In this document: positions 34,658 to 42,685 of the stretch, one piece after another
How positions within the stretch are numbered: the stretch's first letter is position 1
How the letters are laid out: each line of letters starts with the position of its first letter
Origin: Comamonas phosphati
GTDB lineage: Bacteria > Pseudomonadota > Gammaproteobacteria > Burkholderiales > Burkholderiaceae_C
Length of the DNA stretch: 50,305 nucleotides
Assembly (NCBI RefSeq): GCF_014637085.1
Contig: NZ_BMEU01000026.1
Span: 1-50,305, forward strand
Direction: 5' to 3'
Made by a program: the position numbers and the translations under genes
Notes under the pieces: model-generated
Seen by the model: the letters and a program-made list of their open reading frames with translations, nothing else
The model's database searches: none
What the model was told of the DNA's origin: nothing

Positions 34658-35491
34658 ATGACCTGTGCCCCGATGCCGTGGGCGAGCGCCGTCGAGCGCG
34701 TGTGCATTCCCTGGCGCGACCGCCAGGTGGAGATCGAATACCAGTGGCTGGAGGCGCACCGGGCCGATGCGCCGGTGATGATTTTTCTGCACGAGGGCCT
34801 GGGGTCGGTGGCCATGTGGAAGGACTTTCCCGCGCAGCTCTGCCGCGCTGCGGGCCTGCGCGGCCTGGTCTATTCGCGCCCGGGCTACGGCCGCTCCACG
34901 CCGCGACTGCCGGGCGAGGTCTGGGAATCCGACTTCATGCACCGCCAGGCCCATGAGGTGCTGCCCGTGCTGCGTGAGGCCCTGGGGCTGGCGCAGCCGG
35001 CCTGGCTGCTGGGCCATAGCGACGGTGGCTCGATCGCGCTGCTGCATGCGGCGCGCTTTCCCGAACTGACGGCCGGTGTGGTGCTGATGGCGCCGCATGT
35101 GATGGTCGAAGACATCTCCGTGGCCAGCATCGCCAAGGCCGCCGAGGCCTACCACCAGGGCGGCCAGGGCGGCCTGCGCGAGCGCTTGGCGCGCTACCAC
35201 GCCGACGTGGATTCGGCCTTCGGCGGCTGGGCCGGCATCTGGCTGGACCCGGCCTTCCGCCGCTGGAATATCGAGGCCGAGGCCGCCTGCCTGCGCAGCC
35301 CCACGCTGGCGATACAGGGCCTGGACGACGAGTACGGGACGCTGGAGCAAGTAAGGGCAATTGCTCGTGTTGCTTTAAGTGTCAAGTTGTTAGAGTTGCC
35401 GGCGTGTGGCCATTCGCCCCACCGCGACCAGCCGGAACAGGTAACAGAGAGCATTCGGCAATTCATTCAAACCTCGAGGAGACAAGCATGA
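34658..35491 (+). CDS. Alpha/beta hydrolase of the box gene run
   Basis: A 277-residue serine hydrolase. The oxyanion region is FLHEGLGSVAMWKDFP, the nucleophile elbow GHSDGGS, the acid Asp in QGLDDEYG, and the His in CGHSPHRDQP. It is similar in build to lactonases and esterases of aromatic pathways. Its substrate is not known; hydrolysis of a benzoate ester, or of a CoA thioester or lactone by-product, would fit the context. The ATG at 34658 has GGGAG upstream. Its stop overlaps the start of the ABC binding-protein gene (ATGA). Confidence 0.83.
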   Translation: MTCAPMPWASAVERVCIPWRDRQVEIEYQWLEAHRADAPVMIFLHEGLGSVAMWKDFPAQLCRAAGLRGLVYSRPGYGRSTPRLPGEVWESDFMHRQAHEVLPVLREALGLAQPAWLLGHSDGGSIALLHAARFPELTAGVVLMAPHVMVEDISVASIAKAAEAYHQGGQGGLRERLARYHADVDSAFGGWAGIWLDPAFRRWNIEAEAACLRSPTLAIQGLDDEYGTLEQVRAIARVALSVKLLELPACGHSPHRDQPEQVTESIRQFIQTSRRQA

Positions 35492-36657
35492 TCAAGCAAT
35501 GGACAGCTTTGGGCGCGGTGGCACTGGCCGCTGCGACGGTCGGCGGCGGCGCAATGGCACAGGACAAGATCAAGGTCGGCTTCATGCTGCCCTACAGTGG
35601 CACCTATGCGGCGCTGGGCACTGCCATCGAGAACGGCTTCCGCATGCGCGTGGCCGAGCAGGGCGGCAAGCTGGGCGGGCGCGAGATCGAATACTTCAAG
35701 GTCGACGACGAGTCGGACCCCGCCAAGGCCACCGACAACGTCAACCGCCTGATCAAGCGCGACAAGGTGGACGTGATCGTGGGCACCGTGCATTCGGGCG
35801 TGGCCATGGCCATGGCGCGTGCGGCCAAGGAAAGCGGCACCGTGCTCATCGTGCCCAATGCCGGCGCCGACGCCGTGACCGGCCCCATGTGCGCGCCCAA
35901 CATCTTCCGCTCTTCCTTCAGCAACTGGCAGCCGGCCTACGCCATGGGCGTGGTCGCGGCCAAGCAGGAGGGCAAGAAAAATGCCATGACCCTGACCTGG
36001 AAGTACGCGGCCGGCGAGGAGAGCGTCAACGGCTTCAAGGAAGGTTTCGAGAAGAACGGCGGCAAGGTCGGCAAGCAGCTGACCCTGCCTTTCCCCAACG
36101 TGGAATTCCAGGCGTTGCTGACCGAGATCGCCGCGGCCAAGCCCGATGCGGTGTACTCGTTCTTCGCCGGCGCGGGCGCCGTCAAGTTCGTCAAGGACTA
36201 CCATGCCGCGGGCCTGTCCAAGACCATTCCGCTGTACGGTCCGGGCTTCCTCACCGACGGCACGCTGGATGCGCAGGGCGAGGCCGCGCAGGGCATGCTG
36301 ACCACGCTGCACTACGCGGACGAGCTGGGCACCGAGCGCGACAAGGCCTTCCGCACCAATTACGCCAAGAACTACAAGCTGATGCCCGACGTCTATGCCG
36401 TGCAGGGCTATGACGCGGCGCAGATGCTGGCCGTGGGCCTGAAGGCGGCGGGCGGCGACATCGCCAAGAAGGATGCATTCCGCGCTGCGCTCGAGAAGGC
36501 CACCATTGCCAGCCCGCGCGGCGACTTCACCTTGAGCAAGGCCCACAACCCGGTGCAGGACATCTACCTGCGCAAGGTGGACGGCAAGGAAAACAAGAAG
36601 ATCAGCGTGGCCGTCAAGGCCCTGGCCGATCCCGCGCGCGGCTGCCGCATGCAGTAA
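35488..36657 (+). CDS. ABC transporter substrate-binding protein (LivK-type), probable benzoate binder
   Basis: A 389-residue periplasmic protein with signal peptide MIKQWTALGAVALAAATVGG, cut near AMA-QD. It belongs to the type I periplasmic-binding fold (SBP family 6): IKVGFMLPYSGTYAALGTAI opens the first lobe and IVGTVHSGVAMAMARAAKES follows. Related proteins beside aromatic catabolism genes bind aromatic acids. GAGGAGA precedes the ATG, which overlaps the hydrolase stop. With the next four genes it makes a complete ABC importer, and benzoate is the likely cargo by context. Confidence 0.9.
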   Translation: MIKQWTALGAVALAAATVGGGAMAQDKIKVGFMLPYSGTYAALGTAIENGFRMRVAEQGGKLGGREIEYFKVDDESDPAKATDNVNRLIKRDKVDVIVGTVHSGVAMAMARAAKESGTVLIVPNAGADAVTGPMCAPNIFRSSFSNWQPAYAMGVVAAKQEGKKNAMTLTWKYAAGEESVNGFKEGFEKNGGKVGKQLTLPFPNVEFQALLTEIAAAKPDAVYSFFAGAGAVKFVKDYHAAGLSKTIPLYGPGFLTDGTLDAQGEAAQGMLTTLHYADELGTERDKAFRTNYAKNYKLMPDVYAVQGYDAAQMLAVGLKAAGGDIAKKDAFRAALEKATIASPRGDFTLSKAHNPVQDIYLRKVDGKENKKISVAVKALADPARGCRMQ

Positions 36658-36687
36658 GGCCCTCCGCATTTCATAGCAAGGACTGTC

Positions 36688-37557
36688 GTGGATATCGCCA
36701 CCTTTCTGGTGCAGTGCCTGAACGCCGTTCAGTACGGGCTGCTGCTGTTTCTGCTGGCCTCGGGCCTGACCTTGATCTTCGGCATCATGGGGGTGATCAA
36801 TCTCGCCCACGGCAGTTTCTACATGATCGGCGCCTATATGGCGTTTGCGCTGGCCCCGTATCTGGGCCAGCATTTCGTCATCATGCTGCTGGTCGGCGTG
36901 GCGCTTTCCGTGGCCATAGGCTATGTGCTCGAGTGGGCCTTCTTCAGCTTTCTCTATGAGCGCGAGCACCTGCAGCAGGTGCTGATGACCTTCGGCCTGA
37001 TCCTGGTGTTCGAGGAGCTGCGCGCCCTGCTGTTCGGCAACGACGTGCACGGCGTGCAGCTGCCCGACTGGCTGGCCGGCAGCTTCTCGCTGGCCGGCCT
37101 CATGAGCTACCCCTGGTACCGCGTCTTCGCCTCGGCGGCCTGCCTGGCCGTGGCGCTGGCACTGTACTGGGTGGTCAACCGTACGCGCCTGGGCATGATG
37201 GTGCGCGCGGGCGCCAGCAACCGCGACATGGTGCGCGGCCTGGGCATCAACATCAAGCACCTGTATCGCATCGTGTTCGCCATGGGCGTGGCGCTGGCCG
37301 CGCTGGCCGGCATGATCGCCGCGCCCATGAGTTCGGTCTACCCCAACATGGGCTCCGGCGTGCTCATCATCTGCTTCGTGGTGGTGGTCATCGGCGGCAT
37401 AGGCTCGATCACGGGGGCGCTGCTGGCATCGCTGCTCGTGGGTTTCGTCGACACTTTCGGCAAGGTGTTCTTCCAGGAACTCAGCGGCATGAGCATCTAC
37501 CTGCTCATGGCCGTCATCCTGGTGTGGCGGCCCGAGGGCCTGATGGGCAAGAGATGA
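36688..37557 (+). CDS. Branched-chain-type ABC transporter permease (LivH-like)
   Basis: A 289-residue inner-membrane permease of eight or so helices. GLLLFLLASGLTLIFGIMGV and INLAHGSFYMIGAYMAF are the LivH N-terminal signature, and VVVIGGIGSITGALLASLLV the conserved cytoplasmic loop contacting the ATPases. The start is GTG with AAGGACTGTC before it, 31 bases after the binding-protein stop. A family A repeat separates it from the second permease. Confidence 0.92.
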   Translation: MDIATFLVQCLNAVQYGLLLFLLASGLTLIFGIMGVINLAHGSFYMIGAYMAFALAPYLGQHFVIMLLVGVALSVAIGYVLEWAFFSFLYEREHLQQVLMTFGLILVFEELRALLFGNDVHGVQLPDWLAGSFSLAGLMSYPWYRVFASAACLAVALALYWVVNRTRLGMMVRAGASNRDMVRGLGINIKHLYRIVFAMGVALAALAGMIAAPMSSVYPNMGSGVLIICFVVVVIGGIGSITGALLASLLVGFVDTFGKVFFQELSGMSIYLLMAVILVWRPEGLMGKR

Positions 37558-37565
37558 GCAAACAC

Positions 37566-37676
37566 CCCCCTGAGTCGCTTCGCGCCTTCCCCCTCCCTCG
37601 TTGCGCGGGAGGGGGCAACACCTTCGCTGCGGGGCGGCCCCTGCCCGGTGTGCCCGGCCTGGTTCACGCCGGTTTC
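37566..37676 (+). repeat. Family A intergenic repeat, copy 8
   Basis: CCCCCCTGAGTCGCTTCGCGC is followed by CCCCCTCCCTCG/GCGGGAGGGGG arms, ACACCTTCGCTGCGGGGCGG and CCCGGTGTGCCC. It begins eight bases after the LivH-like stop, inside the transporter operon. Confidence 0.88.
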
Positions 37677-37701
37677 ACAGGCAGTGCCAAGGATCACTGA
37701 T

Positions 37702-38793
37702 ATGAGCAACACTTCCTCCGCGCCGCTGCCCAAATCCAACCAGGCCTATGCCGAAGCCCCTTCGGTGAGCGGCAAGAGCCGGCCCGCGCGCGCGCGCAGC
37801 GTGGTGCTGCCGCTGCTGGCGGCCGTGGCCCTGGGCATCGCCCAGCCCTTGTGGTCGCCCTATCTGTCGGATCTGGTCGTCAAGATCATGATCCTGGCCA
37901 TCTTCGCGCTCAGCCTGCACATCCTCGTGGGCGGCGCCGGCCTGGTGAGCCTGGGCCATGCGGCCTTCTTCGGCATCGGCGCCTACGCGGCCGTGCTGGC
38001 CGCCACGCCCGAGAGCAGCAATTTCGCGCTCATGCTGGTCGCGGCGGTCGCGGCCTCGGCGCTCTATGCGCTGGTGGTGGGGGCCTTGAGCCTGCGCACG
38101 CGCGGCGTGTACTTCATCATGGTGACGCTGGCCTTTGCGCAGATGGCGTTCTTCGTGTTCCACGACACCGATATCGGCGGCGGCAGCGACGGCATCTACC
38201 TCATGGTGCGGCCATCGCTGGGCGCGCTGGACATGGAGAGCGCCGGCACGCGCTACTACGTGGTGCTGGCCGCGCTGGTGCTGGTCTATGCCTTCATCGG
38301 CATGCTGCGCCATTCGCGCTTCGGCGCGGCGCTGGCCGGCATCCGCGTCAACGAGCAGCGCATGCGCGCGGCGGGCTTTGCCACCTACTGGTACAAGCTG
38401 GCGGGCTTCGTGATCGCCGGCGCGCTGGCCGGTGTCGCGGGCTTTCTGCTGGCCGCGCGCGACGGCGTGGTCAACCCGGAGCTGCTGGCCTGGCACCACT
38501 CGGGCGAAGTGCTGCTGATGCTCATCCTCGGCGGCATAGGTTCGCTGCGCGGCGCCGTCATCGGCACGGTGGCCTTCGTGGTGCTCAAGGAGCTGCTGAG
38601 CACGCAGGCCGTGGTGGGCAACCTGGCCGACCACTGGCAGCTCACGCTGGGCCTGGCCATCATCGCCCTCGTGGCGCTGCTGCCCAAGGGCCTGATGGGC
38701 CTGGGCGAGCAATGGCGCCAGTGGCGTGATCGCGCGCGGAGCAAGGCTGCAAAAGCGCAGGCAGCCACGCATCAAGGAGCACACCATGACTGA
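37702..38793 (+). CDS. Branched-chain-type ABC transporter permease (LivM-like)
   Basis: A 363-residue membrane protein. A basic, Ser/Ala-rich cytoplasmic N-terminus (to about 34) precedes the helices. LVSLGHAAFFGIGAYAAVLA is the LivM signature; RTRGVYFIMVTLAFAQMAFF and LILGGIGSLRGAVIGTVAFV are further conserved segments. AAGGATC lies upstream of the ATG. The stop overlaps the start of the next gene by eight bases. Confidence 0.92.
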   Translation: MSNTSSAPLPKSNQAYAEAPSVSGKSRPARARSVVLPLLAAVALGIAQPLWSPYLSDLVVKIMILAIFALSLHILVGGAGLVSLGHAAFFGIGAYAAVLAATPESSNFALMLVAAVAASALYALVVGALSLRTRGVYFIMVTLAFAQMAFFVFHDTDIGGGSDGIYLMVRPSLGALDMESAGTRYYVVLAALVLVYAFIGMLRHSRFGAALAGIRVNEQRMRAAGFATYWYKLAGFVIAGALAGVAGFLLAARDGVVNPELLAWHHSGEVLLMLILGGIGSLRGAVIGTVAFVVLKELLSTQAVVGNLADHWQLTLGLAIIALVALLPKGLMGLGEQWRQWRDRARSKAAKAQAATHQGAHHD

Positions 38794-39541
38794 GGCAAAG
38801 CTGGCCGTGCGCGGCCTCACGCGCCGCTTCGGTGGCCTGACGGCCGTCAACGCCGTGGACCTGGATCTGCACGACGGCGAAGTCCACGCCGTCATCGGCA
38901 CCAACGGCGCGGGCAAGTCCACGCTGATCAACATGCTCTCGGGCGAGATAGCGGCCAGCGCAGGAACGATACGGCTCGAAGGCCGGGACGTCACGCGCAT
39001 GCCCCAGCCGCGCCGCGCCAAGGTCGGCATAGGCCGCAGCTACCAGCGCACCACCATCTTTCCCGAGTTCACCGTGCTCGAGAACTGCCGGCTCACGGCC
39101 CAGGCCCAGGTGCGTCCGCGCCCCTGGCACATCTGGGAGCCTTCGCAGCGCTGCCAGGCCAGCCTGGAGCGTGCGCAAGCGGCCCTGGCCCGTGCGGGAC
39201 TGGCCGAGCAGGCGCTGCGCAGCGCGGGCAGCCTGAGCCACGGCGCCAAGCGCCAGCTCGAAGTGGCCATGTGCCTGGCGACCGGGCCGCGCGTGCTGCT
39301 GCTGGACGAGCCGCTGGCCGGCATGGGTGCCGAGGAGACCGAACGCATGCTGGGCCTGCTGCAGGAGCTCAAGCAAGGCCATGCCGTGCTGCTCGTGGAA
39401 CACGACATGGACGCGGTGTTCCGCATCGCCGATCGCATCACCGTCATGGTCAACGGCAGCGTGGTGGCCAGCGGTACGCCCGCCCAGATACGCGTCGATC
39501 CCGTGGTGCGCACCGCCTATCTGGGAGAAGAGCATGCTTGA
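38786..39541 (+). CDS. ABC transporter ATP-binding protein (LivG-like)
   Basis: A 251-residue ATPase. Walker A is IGTNGAGKST, the signature motif LSHGAKRQLEVA (a variant of LSGGQ), Walker B VLLLDEPLAGM and the switch His in LVEHDMD. Its start overlaps the LivM-like gene and its stop overlaps the start chosen for the LivF-like gene, so the three are translationally coupled. Confidence 0.93.
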   Translation: MTEAKLAVRGLTRRFGGLTAVNAVDLDLHDGEVHAVIGTNGAGKSTLINMLSGEIAASAGTIRLEGRDVTRMPQPRRAKVGIGRSYQRTTIFPEFTVLENCRLTAQAQVRPRPWHIWEPSQRCQASLERAQAALARAGLAEQALRSAGSLSHGAKRQLEVAMCLATGPRVLLLDEPLAGMGAEETERMLGLLQELKQGHAVLLVEHDMDAVFRIADRITVMVNGSVVASGTPAQIRVDPVVRTAYLGEEHA

Positions 39542-40379
39542 TGCAAAGCACCCCCTGAGCGGCGGTGCCGCTTCCCCCTCTCTCGCTGCGCGGGAGGGGG
39601 ACGACACCCTCGCTGCGGGGCGGCCCTTGCCCGGTGTCTCCGGCCCGGACTGTGCCGAGGCCCGTTCGGCGCTACCCCTGTTCGGCGTGCGGGACCTGCA
39701 CACCTACTACGGCGACAGCCACATACTGCACGGCGTCTCGCTGGACCTGCCAGAGGGCAAGGCCGTCGGCCTGCTGGGCCGCAACGGCATGGGCAAGACC
39801 ACGCTGATCCGCACGCTCATGGGCTATGTGCGCGCACGTTCGGGCCAGGTGCTGGCGCAGGGGCGCGACACCACGGGGGCGGCGCCCGAGAAGATGGCGC
39901 GCCTGGGAATTGGCTACGTGCCCGAGGGCCGCGGCGTGTTCCCCAATCTGTCGGTCAGGGAGAACCTGCTGATGAGCGCGCGCGCCGGCCTGGACGGCCA
40001 GCGGCAATGGACGCTGGAGCGCGTGCTCGACACCTTCCCACGGCTCAAGGAGCGCCTGTCCAATGGCGGCAACCAGCTCTCGGGCGGTGAGCAGCAAATG
40101 GTCTCCATAGGCCGCGCGCTCATGACCAATCCGCGCCTCATGATTCTGGACGAAGCCACCGAGGGCCTGGCCCCGCTGGTGGTGGCCGAGATCTGGCGCG
40201 TGATCGCCGAGATCCGCCAGACCGGCATTTCCACGCTCATCGTGGACCGCGACTACAAGAAGGTGCTGGCCCACACGGACCATGCCGTGGTCATGGAAAA
40301 AGGGCGGCTCGCGCTGCAATCCGATTCGGCGGCGCTGCAGGCCAGGCCGGAGCAGCTGTCGGCGCTGCTGGGGGTTTGA
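39534..40379 (+). CDS. ABC transporter ATP-binding protein (LivF-like) with repeat-encoded N-terminus
   Basis: A 281-residue ATPase, against about 235 for LivF. The family homology starts near residue 50 (FGVRDLHTYYGDSHILHGVS). Walker A is GRNGMGKTT, the signature LSGGEQQMVS, and Walker B LMILDEATEGLAP. The switch position reads IVDRDYKKV instead of the usual LVEQN/H form. ATG 39534 overlaps the LivG-like stop and has GGGAGAA upstream. From it, residues 8-37 (LSGGAASPSLAAREGDD then TLAAGRPLPGVSG) are encoded by a family A repeat. A GTG at the FGV position would give a normal length but has no ribosome site. Confidence 0.83.
   Translation: MLDAKHPLSGGAASPSLAAREGDDTLAAGRPLPGVSGPDCAEARSALPLFGVRDLHTYYGDSHILHGVSLDLPEGKAVGLLGRNGMGKTTLIRTLMGYVRARSGQVLAQGRDTTGAAPEKMARLGIGYVPEGRGVFPNLSVRENLLMSARAGLDGQRQWTLERVLDTFPRLKERLSNGGNQLSGGEQQMVSIGRALMTNPRLMILDEATEGLAPLVVAEIWRVIAEIRQTGISTLIVDRDYKKVLAHTDHAVVMEKGRLALQSDSAALQARPEQLSALLGV
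39551..39643 (+). repeat. Family A intergenic repeat, copy 9 (within the LivF-like coding sequence)
   Basis: CCCCCTGAGCGGCGGTGCCG leads to CCCCCTCTCTCGC/GCGGGAGGGGG arms, GACGACACCCTCGCTGCGGG and CCGGTGTCTCCGG. It lies 10 bases after the LivG-like stop, and its bases are read through by the LivF-like frame. Confidence 0.9.
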
Positions 40380-40381
40380 GG

Positions 40382-40408
40382 CCGGATCGGCCCCAAGCGC
40401 CGATCCGG
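40382..40408. terminator. Hairpin after the transporter genes
   Basis: CCGGATCGGC and GCCGATCCGG form a perfect 10-bp stem around seven bases, directly after the LivF-like stop. There is no T-run, so termination efficiency is uncertain. Confidence 0.5.
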
Positions 40409-40424
40409 AAAGCGCCAGCGGCCA

Positions 40425-40850
40425 TCAATTCTGAGGCGCCAGAATCGCCATGGTCAGGCTGCAGTTGCAAGTGAGCCGGCCCTGTTCGTCATGCAGCTCG
40501 ATGGCCCAGACATGGGTGGTGCGGCCCAGGTGCACGGGGCGGGCCGTGCCGGTCACCCAGCCCTGGCGCGCGGCGCGCACGTGGTTGGCCGAGACGTTCA
40601 GGCCCACGCAGCTATGGCCCTCGGGAATGGAGCAGGCCGCGGCCACCGAGCCAAGGGTCTCGGCCAGCACCACGTTCACGCCGCCGTGCAGGATGCCGTA
40701 GGGCTGGCAGGTGCGCTCGTCCACATGAATGCGACCGCGGATGAAGTCGTCGCCGACCTCGGTGAGTTCTATGCCAAGGTGCGAAACCGCTGTGTTGGCG
40801 CTGGTGGCGTTCAGCGCTTGCAGATTCATTGCACGTGTCCAGATAGCCAT
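40425..40850 (-). CDS. Hotdog-fold PaaI-type thioesterase
   Basis: A 141-residue single hotdog domain. The HGGVNVVLAETLGSVAA helix with preceding QPYGILHGG is the PaaI/YdiI-type active-site segment; the Glu in LAETLGS is the probable catalytic base. Such enzymes hydrolyse aryl-CoA or acyl-CoA thioesters. In Azoarcus evansii a PaaI-like thioesterase recycles stalled benzoyl-CoA derivatives, so a housekeeping role beside the box genes is plausible. AGGATC precedes the ATG. It is downstream of no other gene on its strand except across the repeat-flanked gap before the CoA hydrolase stop. Confidence 0.85.
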   Translation of the reverse strand: MAIWTRAMNLQALNATSANTAVSHLGIELTEVGDDFIRGRIHVDERTCQPYGILHGGVNVVLAETLGSVAAACSIPEGHSCVGLNVSANHVRAARQGWVTGTARPVHLGRTTHVWAIELHDEQGRLTCNCSLTMAILAPQN

Positions 40851-40867
40851 ACAGATCCTAGAAAAAA

Positions 40868-40946
40868 GGGACGGCCAGCAAGGGCCGCCCCCGCAGCAAA
40901 GGCCGTCGTCCCCCTTGGGGGGGAAGGCGCGCAGCGCCTCAGGGGG
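40868..40946 (-). repeat. Family A intergenic repeat, copy 10
   Basis: Minus-strand reading starts CCCCCTGAGGCGCTGCGCGC, then CCCCCCCAAGGGGG and GACGACGGCCTTTGCTGCGG, with a shortened tail. Its TGA is the stop of the acetyl-CoA hydrolase gene, and it leads to the thioesterase gene. Confidence 0.85.
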
Positions 40947-42456
40947 CCCTCATATCCCCGGTGTCCATGAAGCGCTCGTGCCACGACAGGGCTTCGCGCA
41001 GGATGTGCGGCGTGTGCTGCGCGCCCTGCTGGCGCGCGCGGTCGAAGTAGTCCTGCAACTGGTCGCGATAGTCGGGGTGGGCGCATCGGTCGATGATGAC
41101 TTGCGCGCGCTGCTTGGGCGAGAGGCCGCGCAGGTCGGCCAGGCCCTGCTCGGTGACGATGATCTGCGTGTCGTGCTCGGTATGGTCCACATGCGAGCAC
41201 ATGGGCACGATGCAGCTGATCTTGCCGTTCTTGGCCACCGAGGGCGTGACGAAGAAGGACAGATAGCCGTTGCGCGCGAAGTCGCCCGAGCCGCCGATGC
41301 CGTTCATCATGCCCGTGCCCATCACGTGGGTGGAGTTGATGTTGCCGTAGATGTCGGCCTCGATCATGGAGTTCATGGCGATGATGCCCAGGCGGCGCAC
41401 CAGCTCGGGGTGGTTGGAGATCTCCTGCGGGCGCAGGATGATGCGGCTGCGGTAGAAGTCGATGTTGTCCTCGAAGTCCTTGTACGCGGAGCCCGACAGC
41501 GAGATGGCCGTGGCCGAGGCGCGCCTCATCTTGCCCGCGCGCAGCAGGTCCAGCATGCCGTCCTGCAGCACTTCGGTGAAGCCCAGCAGGTTCTCGAAGG
41601 GGCCGGTCAGCAGGCCCGCGAGCACGGCATTGGCCACATTGCCCACGCCCGACTGGATGGGCAGCATCTCCCGCGGCAGGCGGCCCATCTTCATCTCGTG
41701 CGCGAGGAAGTCGATGATGTAGGAAGCGATCTTGTTGGAGTTTTCGTCCGGCGTGGCGAAGACGTTGTCGCGGTCGCCCTTGTGGGTTTCGACGATGGCG
41801 ACGACCTTGGACGGGTCCACGCGCAGATAGGGCTCGCCGATGCGGTTGTCGGCATGGGTCAGGCTGATGGGCACGCGGCGCGGCGGAATGGCCGTGCCGT
41901 AGTAGATGTCGTGCATGCCCTCCATCTTCGCGGGCGGCTTGGTGTTGACCTCGAGGATCACCTTGTCGGCGATCTCCAGCCAGGTCTTGTTGTTGCCCAC
42001 GGCCGTGGAGGGGATCAGGCGGCCGTCCTCGGTCACGCCCAGCACCTCGACCACGGCGACGTGCATATGGCCCAGGAAACCGAACCACGCATGCTGGGCC
42101 ACGTGGGACAGGTGCATGTCGATGAAGTCGATCTCGCCCGCGTTCACGGCCTTGCGCGCCGTGGGGTCGGTGTTGAACGGCAGGCGCTGGCCTATGGAGT
42201 GGGCCTCGGCCATCACGCCGTCGCATTCGGCCGCGGTGGAGGCCCCGGTCCAGAGGTTGATCCTGTAGGGCTTGCCGGCCGCGTGCTCGGCCTTGGCACG
42301 GGCCGCGATGGCCTGGGGCAGGGCCTTGGGATAGCCGGCGCCGGTGAAGCCGCTCATGCCGACATTGGTGCCGTGGGCGATCAGTTCGGCGGCCTGTTCG
42401 GCCGTCATGATGCGCGAAAGAAAGTCTGGATAACGAACGCGATCTGCGATGGACAT
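40939..42456 (-). CDS. Acetyl-CoA hydrolase/succinate CoA-transferase family protein
   Basis: A 505-residue family I CoA-transferase of the acetyl-CoA hydrolase/SCACT type. The N-terminal GTNVGMSGFTGAGYPKALPQ is the first conserved loop, NLWTGASTAAECDG follows, and the probable catalytic Glu lies in MNSMIEADIYGNINSTHVMG. IGGSGDFARNGYLSFF and the late IIVTEQGLADLRGLSP complete the pattern. It moves CoA between acetyl-CoA and succinate, or hydrolyses acetyl-CoA. GGAGC precedes the ATG. It is adjacent to the thioesterase gene and both could balance CoA pools during benzoate use. Confidence 0.92.
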   Translation of the reverse strand: MSIADRVRYPDFLSRIMTAEQAAELIAHGTNVGMSGFTGAGYPKALPQAIAARAKAEHAAGKPYRINLWTGASTAAECDGVMAEAHSIGQRLPFNTDPTARKAVNAGEIDFIDMHLSHVAQHAWFGFLGHMHVAVVEVLGVTEDGRLIPSTAVGNNKTWLEIADKVILEVNTKPPAKMEGMHDIYYGTAIPPRRVPISLTHADNRIGEPYLRVDPSKVVAIVETHKGDRDNVFATPDENSNKIASYIIDFLAHEMKMGRLPREMLPIQSGVGNVANAVLAGLLTGPFENLLGFTEVLQDGMLDLLRAGKMRRASATAISLSGSAYKDFEDNIDFYRSRIILRPQEISNHPELVRRLGIIAMNSMIEADIYGNINSTHVMGTGMMNGIGGSGDFARNGYLSFFVTPSVAKNGKISCIVPMCSHVDHTEHDTQIIVTEQGLADLRGLSPKQRAQVIIDRCAHPDYRDQLQDYFDRARQQGAQHTPHILREALSWHERFMDTGDMRAP

Positions 42457-42478
42457 TGCATGCTCCACAAAAAAACCG

Positions 42479-42549
42479 CCCCCACGCTGGCTCACTTGCG
42501 TGTAGCCGCAGCCCCCCGAGGGGGCCGCTTTTTGCCTTGGGGCGGCCCG
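42479..42549 (+). repeat. Family B intergenic repeat, copy 2
   Basis: GCCCCCACGCTGGCTCACTT is followed by GTGTAGCCGCAGCCCCCCGA and TTTTTGCCTTGGGGCGGCC. It matches 8801-8872 in inverse orientation. It lies upstream of the CoA hydrolase gene. Confidence 0.72.
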
Positions 42550-42554
42550 GCGAC

Positions 42555-42577
42555 AAAAAACCGCCCCGGCGGGGCGG
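42555..42577 (-). terminator. Rho-independent terminator after the permease gene
   Basis: On the minus strand CCGCCCC-GCC-GGGGCGG is followed by six Ts, about 110 bases past the permease stop and before the CoA hydrolase start. Confidence 0.75.
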
Positions 42578-42685
42578 CATGCCTGTGGCGGGAAATGGTA
42601 GCAGCGCGGAAGGCGAAGCCAGGGTTTCCCCGGAAAGGCCCCGCGCTGTTGTCAGGGGCATGTTTCCCCGGTTACATGGGTACGC

